Below are positions 48,253 through 57,102 of a DNA stretch of 64,000 nt, piece after piece. The DNA comes from Yoonia sediminilitoris (GTDB taxonomy: Bacteria; Pseudomonadota; Alphaproteobacteria; Rhodobacterales; Rhodobacteraceae): NCBI RefSeq assembly GCF_003058085.1, contig NZ_QBUD01000014.1, positions 1-64,000 of the forward strand, written 5' to 3'. Every line of letters begins with the position of its first letter. The stretch's first letter is position 1. Under the pieces are notes generated by a model. It worked only from the letters and a program-made list of their open reading frames with translations, searched no databases and was not told the origin of the DNA. A program made the position numbers and the translations under genes.

Positions 48253-49335
48253 ATGTCTGAACATCCCGTTTCACCGCGACATCGCACACCGGGACGTGCT
48301 GCCGGGTCAAACCCGGATGTGCGCTTTGACAGGTTAACGTCAGAGGCGGTTGATGACGGGTGGCAGCGCGACGAAGAATTGCCAGTCCTGCGCACCGAAG
48401 TCAGCGAGGAGGTGGCGCGCAAGGTTATCACCCGCAACACCTCGCCGGATTTGTCCTTCGACCGCTCGATCAACCCGTACAGGGGCTGTGAACATGGTTG
48501 CATCTATTGTTTTGCGCGCCCCAGTCATGCCTTTTTGGGACTGTCGCCCGGTCTGGATTTCGAAACCAAACTGATCGCGCGCCCAAATGCGGCCGAACGA
48601 TTGCGCGCCGAATTGTCAAACCCCCGTTATGCGCCCGATACAATTGCCATAGGGACCAACACTGACCCCTATCAACCGATTGAAAAAGAACGCGAAATCA
48701 TGCGGCAGATACTGATGGTCCTGCGTGATTTCAACCACCCCGTGGCGATCGTGACCAAAGGGACATTAATCGCTCGCGATATTGATATTCTGGCCCCAAT
48801 GGCGGCCAAGGGGCTTGTCCGCGTCGGCATTTCGATGACAACGCTTGACCCCAAGACATCGCGCGCGATGGAACCACGTGTGCCGCTGCCAGCAGCGCGT
48901 CTGCGTGTGATCCGGCAGTTAACCGATGCGGGTATCCCTGTGCGTGCGATGGTATCGCCCGTTGTGCCAGCACTGACCGACCACGAACTCGAGGCGATCC
49001 TTGCCGCCTGCCATGATGCGGGCGCCGTGGCGGCCTCTTCGATTGTTTTGCGACTGCCGCGCGAGGTGTCTGCGCTTTTTCAGGAATGGTTGGTTGCGCA
49101 ATTCCCCGACAGGGCGGCGCGCGTTATGGGGCGCGTGCGTGAACTGCACGGCGGCAAGGACTATGACCCTGCCTTTGGCAAGCGCATGGTCGGGCAGGGG
49201 GAGTGGGCAAAGATGATCCAACAACGCTTCAAATTGGCCACCCGCAAGCTGGGCCTTGATCGGTCTTTACCAAAGTTAAGCACCGACCTGTTCGCCAAAC
49301 CCCCGGAAACTGGCGACCAATTGGCGCTGTTTTAG
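48253..49335 (+). CDS. Radical SAM protein of the PA0069 family
   Basis: The protein has 360 residues. INPYRGCEHGCIYCFARPSH holds the CxxxCxxC cluster for 4Fe-4S. Further radical SAM text is IAIGTNTDPYQPIEKEREIM, VAIVTKGTLIARDIDIL and RVGISMTTLDPKTSRAMEPR. The family is related to SplB-type repair proteins but its reaction is unproven. It is read against the flanking methionine synthase genes, its stop interlocks with that of the homocysteine gene, and its promoter faces that of the corrinoid gene. Confidence 0.85.
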   Translation: MSEHPVSPRHRTPGRAAGSNPDVRFDRLTSEAVDDGWQRDEELPVLRTEVSEEVARKVITRNTSPDLSFDRSINPYRGCEHGCIYCFARPSHAFLGLSPGLDFETKLIARPNAAERLRAELSNPRYAPDTIAIGTNTDPYQPIEKEREIMRQILMVLRDFNHPVAIVTKGTLIARDIDILAPMAAKGLVRVGISMTTLDPKTSRAMEPRVPLPAARLRVIRQLTDAGIPVRAMVSPVVPALTDHELEAILAACHDAGAVAASSIVLRLPREVSALFQEWLVAQFPDRAARVMGRVRELHGGKDYDPAFGKRMVGQGEWAKMIQQRFKLATRKLGLDRSLPKLSTDLFAKPPETGDQLALF

Positions 49336-50348
49336 GCCTTGCGGCGACGTCCGCGGCGCGGTGCGGCGGCGGGACCTGCGCCATCAGTGCCATCCGATTC
49401 AGACGAAAAGCCACCCAGCGCTTCGGTGATCTGCTCCAACGTCGGTGTGTCGCCGACAGGCCGAGTTTCCAGCGCGTCACGCATGGCGCGCAGATGTTCC
49501 GGCGTGGTTCCGCAGCAGCCACCAATGATCGTGGCCCCGCAGGCACGCGCCAGAACGGCGTAGTCGGCCATCAATTCCGGTGTGCCGTCATAGTGGATGT
49601 GGCCATCGTGATACTTGGGAATGCCCGCGTTGCCCTTGGCGATCAGCGGCAAGGTTGAACCGGCAGCAGCCATCCCCAAAACAGTGCGCAACAGATCAGA
49701 TGCCCCAACACCACAATTTGCCCCAAAAGCAAGGGGTTGGTGGGTGATCTTGCCAACAAGCTTGACCATATCTGCTGACGTGTGGCCCATCATCGTGCGA
49801 CCTGCTGTGTCAAAGCTCATCGTGCCGCACCATGGCATGTCGGCCAGTGCAAACGCTTCGGCAGCGGCTTTGAATTCTTCGGCAGCGCTGATGGTTTCGA
49901 CCCACAGAACGTCTGCGCCGCCAGCTTTCAGCCCTTCGGCCTGCTCGTGAAACATCTCGACGGCGCGCTCGTGGGTGAGGGTGCCCATCGGGCTCATTAT
50001 CTCGCCCGTGGGACCGACAGAGCCTGCCACGACAACGGGGCGCCCGGCCGCATCGGCAACGTCACGGGCGATTTCGGCAGCGGCTTTGTTCAGTTCATGC
50101 ACGCGGCTTTCGGCACCGTGCAGTCTTAGGCGCGATGCGTTGGCCCCAAAACTGTTGGTCAGAAAGACATCGCTGCCCGCATCAACGGCACCCTTGTAAA
50201 GCGCTGTGATTTTTGAGGTTTCGTCAATGTTCCACATCTCGGGCGCATCACCTGACATCAACCCCATATTGAACAGGTTGGTGCCGGTGGCCCCGTCAGC
50301 CAAAAGCCAGTCACGGGTTTCAAGAAGCTTGGAAAGTGCGTTCGTCAT
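49332..50348 (-). CDS. Homocysteine S-methyltransferase, homocysteine part of split methionine synthase (BmtA-type)
   Basis: The protein has 338 residues and one homocysteine-binding barrel. WLLADGATGTNLFNMGLMSG starts the domain, FGANCGVGASDLLRTVLG gives the first zinc Cys and IIGGCCGTTPEHLRAMRD the other two. There is no pterin or cobalamin domain. The C-terminus is basic (AAAPRRGRRRKA). It would take the methyl group from the corrinoid protein and give methionine. Database names such as betaine-homocysteine methyltransferase are possible, but the companions argue for methionine synthase. The start is 56 bases from the mprF remnant end. Confidence 0.86.
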   Translation of the reverse strand: MTNALSKLLETRDWLLADGATGTNLFNMGLMSGDAPEMWNIDETSKITALYKGAVDAGSDVFLTNSFGANASRLRLHGAESRVHELNKAAAEIARDVADAAGRPVVVAGSVGPTGEIMSPMGTLTHERAVEMFHEQAEGLKAGGADVLWVETISAAEEFKAAAEAFALADMPWCGTMSFDTAGRTMMGHTSADMVKLVGKITHQPLAFGANCGVGASDLLRTVLGMAAAGSTLPLIAKGNAGIPKYHDGHIHYDGTPELMADYAVLARACGATIIGGCCGTTPEHLRAMRDALETRPVGDTPTLEQITEALGGFSSESDGTDGAGPAAAPRRGRRRKA

Positions 50349-50403
50349 TGGCCTTTAGCCCCCGATTAGTGCGTTAGCGTCGCTTGTCACGCCTCATCGC
50401 GAT

Positions 50404-51247
50404 TTACAATCGCCATTTGGCCGTCAGCCCTTGATATTTCTGCATGATGATCTTGAGCGCAAGGACAAGTATCCAGGGCGCATTGTGAAACGGGCGAGGG
50501 CTGGCCAGTCCGATCATCACGCCGGTAAACCAAAAGCCCGCTTGCTTGGGGGCGGCGTGATAGCGCGGCACCCAAATGGGCTGAAACCCGCGTTTGAACT
50601 GGATCAGGCCCGCACGGCGGTTTGACCAGAAAGGCGGCGCAAAGGGTGGATCGGGGGCGCAGGCCAGTGACACATGGCGCGTCTTCTCTGACCGTGCTGT
50701 TTCGATCACTGTGAAAATCGCGGACTGGAGCGCGTCATCAGGCACATGATCTACGTGGCGGATCAAATCCAATTCCTTACCTGTCATGCAGGTGACAAAG
50801 CCAACCAGTTCCGCGTGCTGATAGATCAGAAAAACCTGCTTTTGCGCTACCAGATGCGGGCTGTACCGGCCCATCGAAAAGCCGTGTTCACCGCCACGGG
50901 ACATGGCCCAGGCGCGCGCGATCTTTCCCATCTGTTTCAGCGGCAGGTCATTGCCCGCTGCAACAGAGATCACATCCGCCGCGCCGGGCGGTGGTGTCTG
51001 ATACTCCGGTGCGCAAGACCCGGCGCCACATTGCATCATAACGCCCAAAAGCCTGAAAGCTTAAAAATGTGGCAACCACAACCAAGAGCCATTGTTGCAG
51101 GCTGACCTGCGCCATTGCCGTACGCACCCACGGCCATATCCATCGGGCGATCCGTTGCAGCAACAACCAGCCGCAGATCGTCAAGGGCACCACCGGTAAA
51201 CTGTGGCGCAAAAGGGCACGTGGGCGTGTATGGTGGAAAGAAATCAT
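50404..51247 (-). pseudogene. mprF (phosphatidylglycerol lysyltransferase-like) with internal deletion
   Basis: The 5' part from ATG at 51247 reads MISFHHTRPRALLRHSLPVV, then a hydrophobic stretch and LSFQAFGRYDAMWRRVLRTG, the usual start of an MprF membrane domain. It runs out at GGCDLCCSGQ. In another frame the C-terminal end of the DUF2156 catalytic domain continues: AWAMSRGGEHGFSMGRYSP, VGFVTCMTGKELDLIRH and FKRGFQPIWVPRYHA. A normal member has 500-850 residues, so most of the membrane part and half of the catalytic domain are missing at a joint near 50960-51000 with a frame change. It should not work in cell-surface aminoacylation. A short C-terminal product of 50404-51048 could still be made. 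Confidence 0.75.
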
Positions 51248-51381
51248 TGTACTCTGCCAAGGACCAACACCGGGCTGGCGGGGCGAAGTAAACGGCCCGC
51301 AATGGAACCGTTCCAAAGAATGGTTAACGGCGCCCCCGGACAAGCCGAGTCGCCGTTAAACTATCGAAAAGTTTACGAAAA

Positions 51382-51696
51382 CTAGATTTCGCTGAGGATC
51401 TGCCCTTTGGCTTCGACCAACAGTTCGGCCATCTTCGCGCGGATCAGCTCTTCGCTTGCGATGCTGCCAAGGTCGCCCGAAATCTTGCGGAACACATCCT
51501 CGTCACCGGGTTCTTCCATGTCGGCTTTGATCACCTCTTTGGCATATGCGGCGGCCTCTTCCGGTGATTTGCCCATCAGATCGGCTGCCCACAGCCCCAG
51601 CAGCTTGTCGCGTCGGGCTTCTGCCTTGAACTGCATTTCAGCATCATGGGCGAATTTGTTTTCAAATGCGTGTTCGCGGTCGTCAAAGGATGTCAT
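51382..51696 (-). CDS. F1FO-ATPase inhibitor zeta subunit (DUF1476)
   Basis: The protein has 104 residues from [20 protein letters not shown]; the frame runs on to 51867 without conserved text. [20 protein letters not shown] and [20 protein letters not shown] match the DUF1476 family. In Paracoccus this is the zeta subunit, which blocks ATP hydrolysis by the F1 motor through its N-terminus. It lies divergently 134 bases from purC, a common order in Rhodobacterales. Target binding here is assumed from the family. Confidence 0.88.
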   Translation of the reverse strand: MTSFDDREHAFENKFAHDAEMQFKAEARRDKLLGLWAADLMGKSPEEAAAYAKEVIKADMEEPGDEDVFRKISGDLGSIASEELIRAKMAELLVEAKGQILSEI

Positions 51697-51830
51697 CGTT
51701 GAGCCTCGTGATTTTTTGGACGTCACTGTTTGATATGCCCTTGCTGGTCCTTGCCCGCAAGGGGGGCTTGCACTATGACGCGCACAACAGCGCACCCATC
51801 TCAGGGCCGCGCGAGAACGAGGGGGTCGTG

Positions 51831-52595
51831 ATGGCGCGCCGCAAGAAGATTTATGAGGGTAAGGCAAAGATCCTTTATGAAGGTCCAGAACACGGCACCC
51901 TAGTGCAGTATTTCAAGGACGATGCGACTGCTTTCAACGCGGAAAAGAAGGCCGTTATTGAAGGCAAAGGTGTCTTGAACAACCGCCTTTCAGAGTTCTT
52001 CATGACCGGGCTGACCCAAATCGGCATTCCCACGCATTTCATCAAGCGATTGAATATGCGCGAGCAGCTGATCCGTCAGGTCGAGATTGTGCCGCTTGAA
52101 ATTATTGTGCGCAATCTTGCGGCGGGCAGCATGGCCAAACGTTTGGGGTTGGAAGAAGGCACCGCATTGCCGCGCCCGATTGTCGAGTTTTCCTACAAGG
52201 ACGACGCGCTTGGCGATCCGCTGGTGCCCGAAGAATACATCATCGCTTTTGGCTGGGCGACACAACAGGATATGGATGATATCGTCAGCCTTGCCCTGCG
52301 GGTGAACGACTGGATGTCGGGCGTGATGTTCGGGGTCGGGATCAAGCTGGTCGATTTCAAGATCGAAGTCGGGAGGGTCTGGGACAATGAATTCCCGCGG
52401 TTGATCCTTGCCGACGAAATCAGCCCCGACAGTTGTCGCCTTTGGGACATCGAAAGCGGGCAAAAGCTCGACAAGGATGTGTTCCGCCGCGATCTGGGCA
52501 ATCTGACCGATGCCTACACGGAAGTGGCCAAACGTTTGGGGGTGCTCCCTTCAAACGTCACGCATCGTCCCAGCAAACCGACGTTGATTAACTAG
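51831..52595 (+). CDS. purC: SAICAR synthetase
   Basis: The protein has 254 residues from [20 protein letters not shown]; the ATG at 51831 has a GA-rich ribosome site (GAACGAGGGGG). [37 protein letters not shown] and [12 protein letters not shown] are the PurC hallmarks. It joins CAIR and aspartate with ATP. purS follows 49 bases later and purQ overlaps that; purL is not in the window. Confidence 0.97.
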   Translation: MARRKKIYEGKAKILYEGPEHGTLVQYFKDDATAFNAEKKAVIEGKGVLNNRLSEFFMTGLTQIGIPTHFIKRLNMREQLIRQVEIVPLEIIVRNLAAGSMAKRLGLEEGTALPRPIVEFSYKDDALGDPLVPEEYIIAFGWATQQDMDDIVSLALRVNDWMSGVMFGVGIKLVDFKIEVGRVWDNEFPRLILADEISPDSCRLWDIESGQKLDKDVFRRDLGNLTDAYTEVAKRLGVLPSNVTHRPSKPTLIN

Positions 52596-52644
52596 ACCTG
52601 AAGGCTGCAAAGCAAGTTGGCGCAAAGATGAAAGAGACACAGCG

Positions 52645-52875
52645 ATGAAAGCCCGTGTGCATGTGATGTTGAAGAACGGTGTACTTGACCCCCAAGGCGA
52701 GGCTGTGCGCCACGCGCTTGGTGCGCTTGGCTTTGAGGGCGTTGAAGGCGTCCGGCAGGGCAAGGTGATCGAGCTCGAGCTGGCGGATGGCACAAGCGAA
52801 GACACGATCCGCGATATGTGCGAAAAACTGCTCGCAAATACTGTGATCGAAAGCTACCGGATCGAGGTACTCTGA
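52645..52875 (+). CDS. purS: FGAM synthase subunit PurS
   Basis: The protein has 76 residues: [38 protein letters not shown] and [10 protein letters not shown] are typical. PurS bridges PurL and PurQ in the three-part FGAM synthase and channels ammonia. Its TGA overlaps the purQ ATG (TGATG). Confidence 0.96.
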   Translation: MKARVHVMLKNGVLDPQGEAVRHALGALGFEGVEGVRQGKVIELELADGTSEDTIRDMCEKLLANTVIESYRIEVL

Positions 52876-53543
52876 TGCGGGCCGCAGTCATCGTTTTTCC
52901 CGGCTCCAACTGTGACCGCGACATGGCGGTCGCCTTGAAGTCTGCTGGCGCCGACGTCGATATGGTCTGGCACAAGGATGCGGCCTTGCCCGATGGCGTT
53001 GATCTTGTGGCGGTGCCGGGCGGGTTTTCCTTTGGCGATTACCTGCGCTGCGGCGCGATTGCGGCCAAATCACCGATCTGCAAGGCACTTGTGCAACATG
53101 TCGAACGCGGCGGCTATGCGCTTGGGGTCTGCAACGGCTTTCAGGTCCTGACCGAAACAGGGCTGCTGCCCGGTGCGCTGATGCGCAATGCCGGGCTGAA
53201 ATTTGTCTGCAAGACGGTTGATCTGCGGGTCGAAACTTCGGACTGCGCCTTTACCGAAGGGTACAAGGCCGGCGATATCATCGCCCTTCCGGTCGCACAC
53301 CACGACGGCAATTACACTGTTGATCCCGATACGCTCGCGCGTCTGGAGCAGGATGCGCGTATTCCCTTCCGCTATTTGCAGAATACCAATGGCTCTGTCG
53401 CGGATATTGCGGGTGTGCTGTCGGAAAACCGGCGGGTGCTTGGCATGATGCCCCACCCCGAGAGAGCCGTGGATGCCGGGCATGGCGGCACTGACGGACA
53501 GGCGCTTTTCCGCGGTATTGTGGCACAGTTGGCGACTGCCTGA
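52875..53543 (+). CDS. purQ: FGAM synthase glutaminase PurQ
   Basis: The protein has 222 residues from [20 protein letters not shown]. The class I amidotransferase triad fits the Cys in [15 protein letters not shown] and the His in [27 protein letters not shown] is the oxyanion region. It releases ammonia from glutamine for PurL. Translational coupling to purS is indicated by the TGATG overlap. Confidence 0.97.
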   Translation: MRAAVIVFPGSNCDRDMAVALKSAGADVDMVWHKDAALPDGVDLVAVPGGFSFGDYLRCGAIAAKSPICKALVQHVERGGYALGVCNGFQVLTETGLLPGALMRNAGLKFVCKTVDLRVETSDCAFTEGYKAGDIIALPVAHHDGNYTVDPDTLARLEQDARIPFRYLQNTNGSVADIAGVLSENRRVLGMMPHPERAVDAGHGGTDGQALFRGIVAQLATA

Positions 53544-53587
53544 TCTGGCTTCTTGCTGCGTGGCAGCAGGCAGCGTACAATTAAACT

Positions 53588-55342
53588 ATGTTTGGCTTCG
53601 AAAAACTGATGTCACGACGCGGGCAGGGCAGATGGTATCTGCGCCTGTCTATTCTGGTGATATGCCTTTTTGCGGTCATCGTGATCTATGTCAGCAACCA
53701 GTTTCTGACCCAGCGCTTTACCGAGACGACACGCAATGGTGCTGACGTCAGGCTCGCGCTTTATGTCACCAACCTGACCAGTGAGCTGGAACGAAACGCG
53801 ATGGTCACGCGGGTCCTCGCCCGTGACCCTGACCTGATCACTGCTCTGCAAGAACAGAATTATTCCCTGTCCACCGCGCGGCTGATGTCGTTCGTCGAAG
53901 AAATTGGAGCGGCATCCCTGACCTTGCTTGACAGCGATGGCCGCTCGGTCGCGGCCACGGATCGTAACCGCTTGGGAGAACAGCACGGGTCCAGCCCTTA
54001 TTTTGTGAATGCGCAACGCAACACGCAGACGATCTACACGACGCACCGCGATGAAATCGGCGCCTATTCCTTTGTCTATTCGCGCCGGATTGAAAAAGAT
54101 GGTGCATTCTTGGGCGTTATCATGGTCGAAATCGATGTACCCACGCTGGAGCGCGGCTGGGCGGGTGTGTCAGAGGCTGTGTTTGTAACTGACAGCAAAG
54201 GCACGATCATCATGTCCACCGAACCGCGTTGGCGCGGTTTGCAGGAGGACGAGGCGCTTGAACTCCAGTCAGCGCCTTCGGCGATTGATCGCTGGATCAG
54301 GGCGACACAGGGTTGGTCTGTCCGACCGGCCGACGCCTACGTCCGTGGAGAGGCAGTTTTGCGCCGCGAAAAACGTGTGCAGTATCAAGGCTGGACGATG
54401 GTCAGCTTTACGACCTACGCATCCGTGCGCGAAAAGGTGAACGGTATTCTGGCGCTCGAGGTCATGGGATTCGCCTTGCTTCTGGCGATTGCATTTTACT
54501 TCATGTCACGCAAAACCGCGTCGCGGCTGGTGTTTTTTCAGCGCGAGTCAGCAGAGTTGCGCGCACTCAACCGCCGACTACAGCGGGAAATCGCCGAACG
54601 TGAAAAGGTTGAAAAAACGCTGCAAGTGGCAGAGCAGACGATTGCGCAATCGTCAAAACTGGCTGCATTGGGTGAAATGTCTGCCGCGGTCAGCCACGAA
54701 TTGAACCAACCGCTGGCGGCCATGAAAACCTATCTGGCCGGTGCGCGGCTGTTGTTACAACGCAAGCGCCCCGACGAAGCCCTGTCGTCGTTTCAGCGAA
54801 TCGACGACCTGCTTGAACGGATGGGCGCGATCACCCGGCAGTTGAAATCTTACGCGCGCAAAGGCTCGGAAGCCTTTGAACCTGTTGACACTCGTGCGGC
54901 TGTGTCTTCGGCGCTGGCGATGATGGAACCGCAGCTCAAGACCCGTTCGGTCAATATCATCCGCAGCCTGCCCAATGAGCCGGTGATGATTCTGGGCGAC
55001 CGTTTGCGTTTGGAACAGGTGATTGTAAACCTGCTGCGCAATGCGCTGGACGCAACCAAACTATCGAGCAATCCAACCGTTGAAATCCTGCTGGCAGCCG
55101 GTGACACGGTCAGCCTGCAAATCCGCGACAACGGCGAAGGGATCGAAAATCTCAATGATTTGTTTGAGCCATTTTACACCACCAAGGCGCCCGGTGACGG
55201 AGTAGGACTTGGACTTGCCATCTCATCAGGTATTGTAAACGACCTGAACGGAAGACTAACCGCCCGGAACGCAGTCGACGGCGGCGCGATTTTTGAAGTG
55301 CAGCTCCCCAGTCTGAATCTGGACGTGGCGGCGGCTGAGTAA
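53588..55342 (+). CDS. DctB-like sensor histidine kinase
   Basis: The protein has 584 residues. One membrane helix lies near 20-40 (LSILVICLFAVIVIYVSNQF), then a PDC-type periplasmic sensor (about 45-275), then a second helix (LALEVMGFALLLAIAFYFM). A coiled coil (LRALNRRLQREIAEREKVEK) leads to the phosphorylation site His370 in SAAVSHELNQPLAAMKTY. The ATP site is NLLRNALDA, DNGEGIENL and GDGVGLGLAIS. The order is that of DctB, which senses C4-dicarboxylates, but no dct transport genes are close. The regulator starts 12 bases later. Confidence 0.88.
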   Translation: MFGFEKLMSRRGQGRWYLRLSILVICLFAVIVIYVSNQFLTQRFTETTRNGADVRLALYVTNLTSELERNAMVTRVLARDPDLITALQEQNYSLSTARLMSFVEEIGAASLTLLDSDGRSVAATDRNRLGEQHGSSPYFVNAQRNTQTIYTTHRDEIGAYSFVYSRRIEKDGAFLGVIMVEIDVPTLERGWAGVSEAVFVTDSKGTIIMSTEPRWRGLQEDEALELQSAPSAIDRWIRATQGWSVRPADAYVRGEAVLRREKRVQYQGWTMVSFTTYASVREKVNGILALEVMGFALLLAIAFYFMSRKTASRLVFFQRESAELRALNRRLQREIAEREKVEKTLQVAEQTIAQSSKLAALGEMSAAVSHELNQPLAAMKTYLAGARLLLQRKRPDEALSSFQRIDDLLERMGAITRQLKSYARKGSEAFEPVDTRAAVSSALAMMEPQLKTRSVNIIRSLPNEPVMILGDRLRLEQVIVNLLRNALDATKLSSNPTVEILLAAGDTVSLQIRDNGEGIENLNDLFEPFYTTKAPGDGVGLGLAISSGIVNDLNGRLTARNAVDGGAIFEVQLPSLNLDVAAAE

Positions 55343-55354
55343 GGAAGAAGAAAC

Positions 55355-56686
55355 ATGTCGAAAGCCATGAAAATTGCAATCGTCGATGACGAAAAAGATA
55401 TGCGTCAGTCGATCAGCCAGTGGCTGGCCCTTTCGGGGTTTGACACTGAAACCTTTGCCTCTGCAGAGGATGCGCTGAAGGGGCTGGGGTCGGACTATCC
55501 CGGTATCGTTGTGAGTGACATCAAAATGCCTGGCATGGACGGGATGCAGTTTCTGCGAAAGCTCAAGGGTGTCGATAGTTCTCTGCCCGTCATCATGATC
55601 ACAGGGCATGGTGATGTGCCCATGGCGGTCGAGGCGATGCGCGTCGGTGCCTTTGATTTTCTGGAAAAGCCCTTCAACCCGGACCGCATGACCGAACTGG
55701 CCAAAAAAGCGACCCAGGCCCGGCGTCTGACCCTTGATAACCGTGCGCTGCGCCGCGAATTGTCGGATGGCAACGCAATCATGAAGAAACTGATTGGCCA
55801 GTCATTGCCGATGGAACGGCTGCGCGAAGATATCCTCGATCTGGGGCAGGCGGATGGCCATGTTCTGGTTGAGGGTGAAACAGGGACCGGCAAGACGCTT
55901 GTTGCCCATGCGCTGCATGCGGTCGGGGCGCGGGCAAACAAGAAATTCGTGCTGCTCAGTTGTTCGGCCTTTGACGAGGAAACCCTTGGCCGGCGCATCT
56001 TTGGCCCTGCCAATGATGATGAACCGTTGCCCGCAATGGAAGAAGCGCGCGGCGGCACACTTGTGCTGGAAGATATCGAAGCGCTGAGCCACGCGCTTCA
56101 GGCCCGCTTGTTGACAGCAATCAATGATCAGGGCACGCCTGCTGAAACAAGGATCACGGCGATCTGTAACCTGCAAGAGCAGGACAAGACCTGCGAAAGC
56201 GTATTGCGCCCCGATCTGTTCTATCGCTTGGCGGCGCTGCGGATCACTGTGCCACCACTGCGGCAACGCGGCGAGGATATCCTCGCGCTGTTTACCCGCC
56301 TTGGAGAACAGTTTGCCGATGAATATGGCTGTGATGCACCCGAAGTCAGTGCACAGGAAGCCGCACAATTGCTGCAAGCGCCATGGCCGGGCAACGTGCG
56401 CCAGCTCATCAATGTGGCCGAACGTGCAGTATTGCAAAACCGCCGCGGCACCGGGTCAATCGCATCGCTTTTGATGGCGGACACGGAAGAAACCAAGCCA
56501 GCCATGACAACCGAAGGCAAGCCGTTGAAGGAATTTGTCGAAGCATTCGAACGGATGCTGATCGACAACACGATGCGTCGCCATAAGGGCTCGATCGTTT
56601 CGGTCATGGATGAGTTGTGCCTGCCGCGCCGGACCCTGAACGAGAAGATGGCCAAATACGGCCTGCAAAGGTCTGATTATCTTTAG
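55355..56686 (+). CDS. DctD/NtrC-family response regulator without GAFTGA
   Basis: The protein has 443 residues. The receiver has the acidic pocket DDE (11-13) and phospho-acceptor Asp55 (VVSDIKMPGMD). The AAA+ domain keeps Walker A (VEGETGTGKTLVAHAL) and the Walker B region (GGTLVLEDIEAL), but the stretch where GAFTGA should stand reads SAFDEETLGRRIFGPANDDE and has no such loop. Without it the protein should not remodel sigma-54 polymerase. Rhodobacter NtrC, which works with the housekeeping sigma, is a known precedent for such loss. The C-terminus has a Fis-type helix-turn-helix (GSIVSVMDELCLPRRTLNEK). It pairs with the kinase upstream. Confidence 0.88.
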   Translation: MSKAMKIAIVDDEKDMRQSISQWLALSGFDTETFASAEDALKGLGSDYPGIVVSDIKMPGMDGMQFLRKLKGVDSSLPVIMITGHGDVPMAVEAMRVGAFDFLEKPFNPDRMTELAKKATQARRLTLDNRALRRELSDGNAIMKKLIGQSLPMERLREDILDLGQADGHVLVEGETGTGKTLVAHALHAVGARANKKFVLLSCSAFDEETLGRRIFGPANDDEPLPAMEEARGGTLVLEDIEALSHALQARLLTAINDQGTPAETRITAICNLQEQDKTCESVLRPDLFYRLAALRITVPPLRQRGEDILALFTRLGEQFADEYGCDAPEVSAQEAAQLLQAPWPGNVRQLINVAERAVLQNRRGTGSIASLLMADTEETKPAMTTEGKPLKEFVEAFERMLIDNTMRRHKGSIVSVMDELCLPRRTLNEKMAKYGLQRSDYL

Positions 56687-56713
56687 CCTTGTTATGACAA
56701 AAGAATGACAGAA

Positions 56714-56739
56714 CCCTGCACGAGGCACCTTGTGCAGGG
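56714..56739 (+). terminator. 11-bp hairpin after the response regulator gene
   Basis: CCCTGCACGAG and CTTGTGCAGGG pair (one G-T) around a GCAC loop, 28 bases after the stop. No T-run follows, so it is a likely terminator or 3'-end structure, not proven. Confidence 0.55.
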
Positions 56740-57102
56740 GCGATTGTATACCTAGTGTAGAACTTACGGTTGGTCGTGCCTTAGCGCATGATGACAACCG
56801 GTCGGAATTCTCTGTTGTGATTGGAGCGGGTCAACGACCCGTACGAACGTAACAGCTGATTTGGTCAGAAATGACCAGAAGAACGCCCTGGTCGCGCATA
56901 CTCAACGCGGACCGGGCCTTGAACGGGCCGCATCAATGCGGTCGGAGAAGAAACGCGATGCAACGCGCAGGATATAGAGGCAAGGATGCTGCGGCCCCGA
57001 GGGGCCCGGTTCTTGCCCGCGCGCAGATCGCCTTAATCAGACATGTAACACGGACTTCAGCGCCCCCAGGGGCGCCTCCGGGGTTATGTGCGAACGGACA
57101 AA
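56740..57102 (+). promoter_or_regulatory. Long leader region of rne
   Basis: About 360 bases precede the RNase E start and hold no gene I can support. Near the 3' end are G/C-rich hairpins (GGCCCC-GAGGGGCC at about 56990-57006 and GCGCCCCCAGGGGCGC at about 57060-57075). RNase E often controls its own mRNA through its 5' leader in enterobacteria; a similar role here is inference. Confidence 0.35.

Noticed and set aside
50349..50403. A GCTAAAG-containing leader before the homocysteine methyltransferase gene, considered as a SAM-II-like riboswitch
   Set aside because: A short possible stem (TCGC/GCGA) exists, but the conserved loop sequences of SAM-II that I know are absent.
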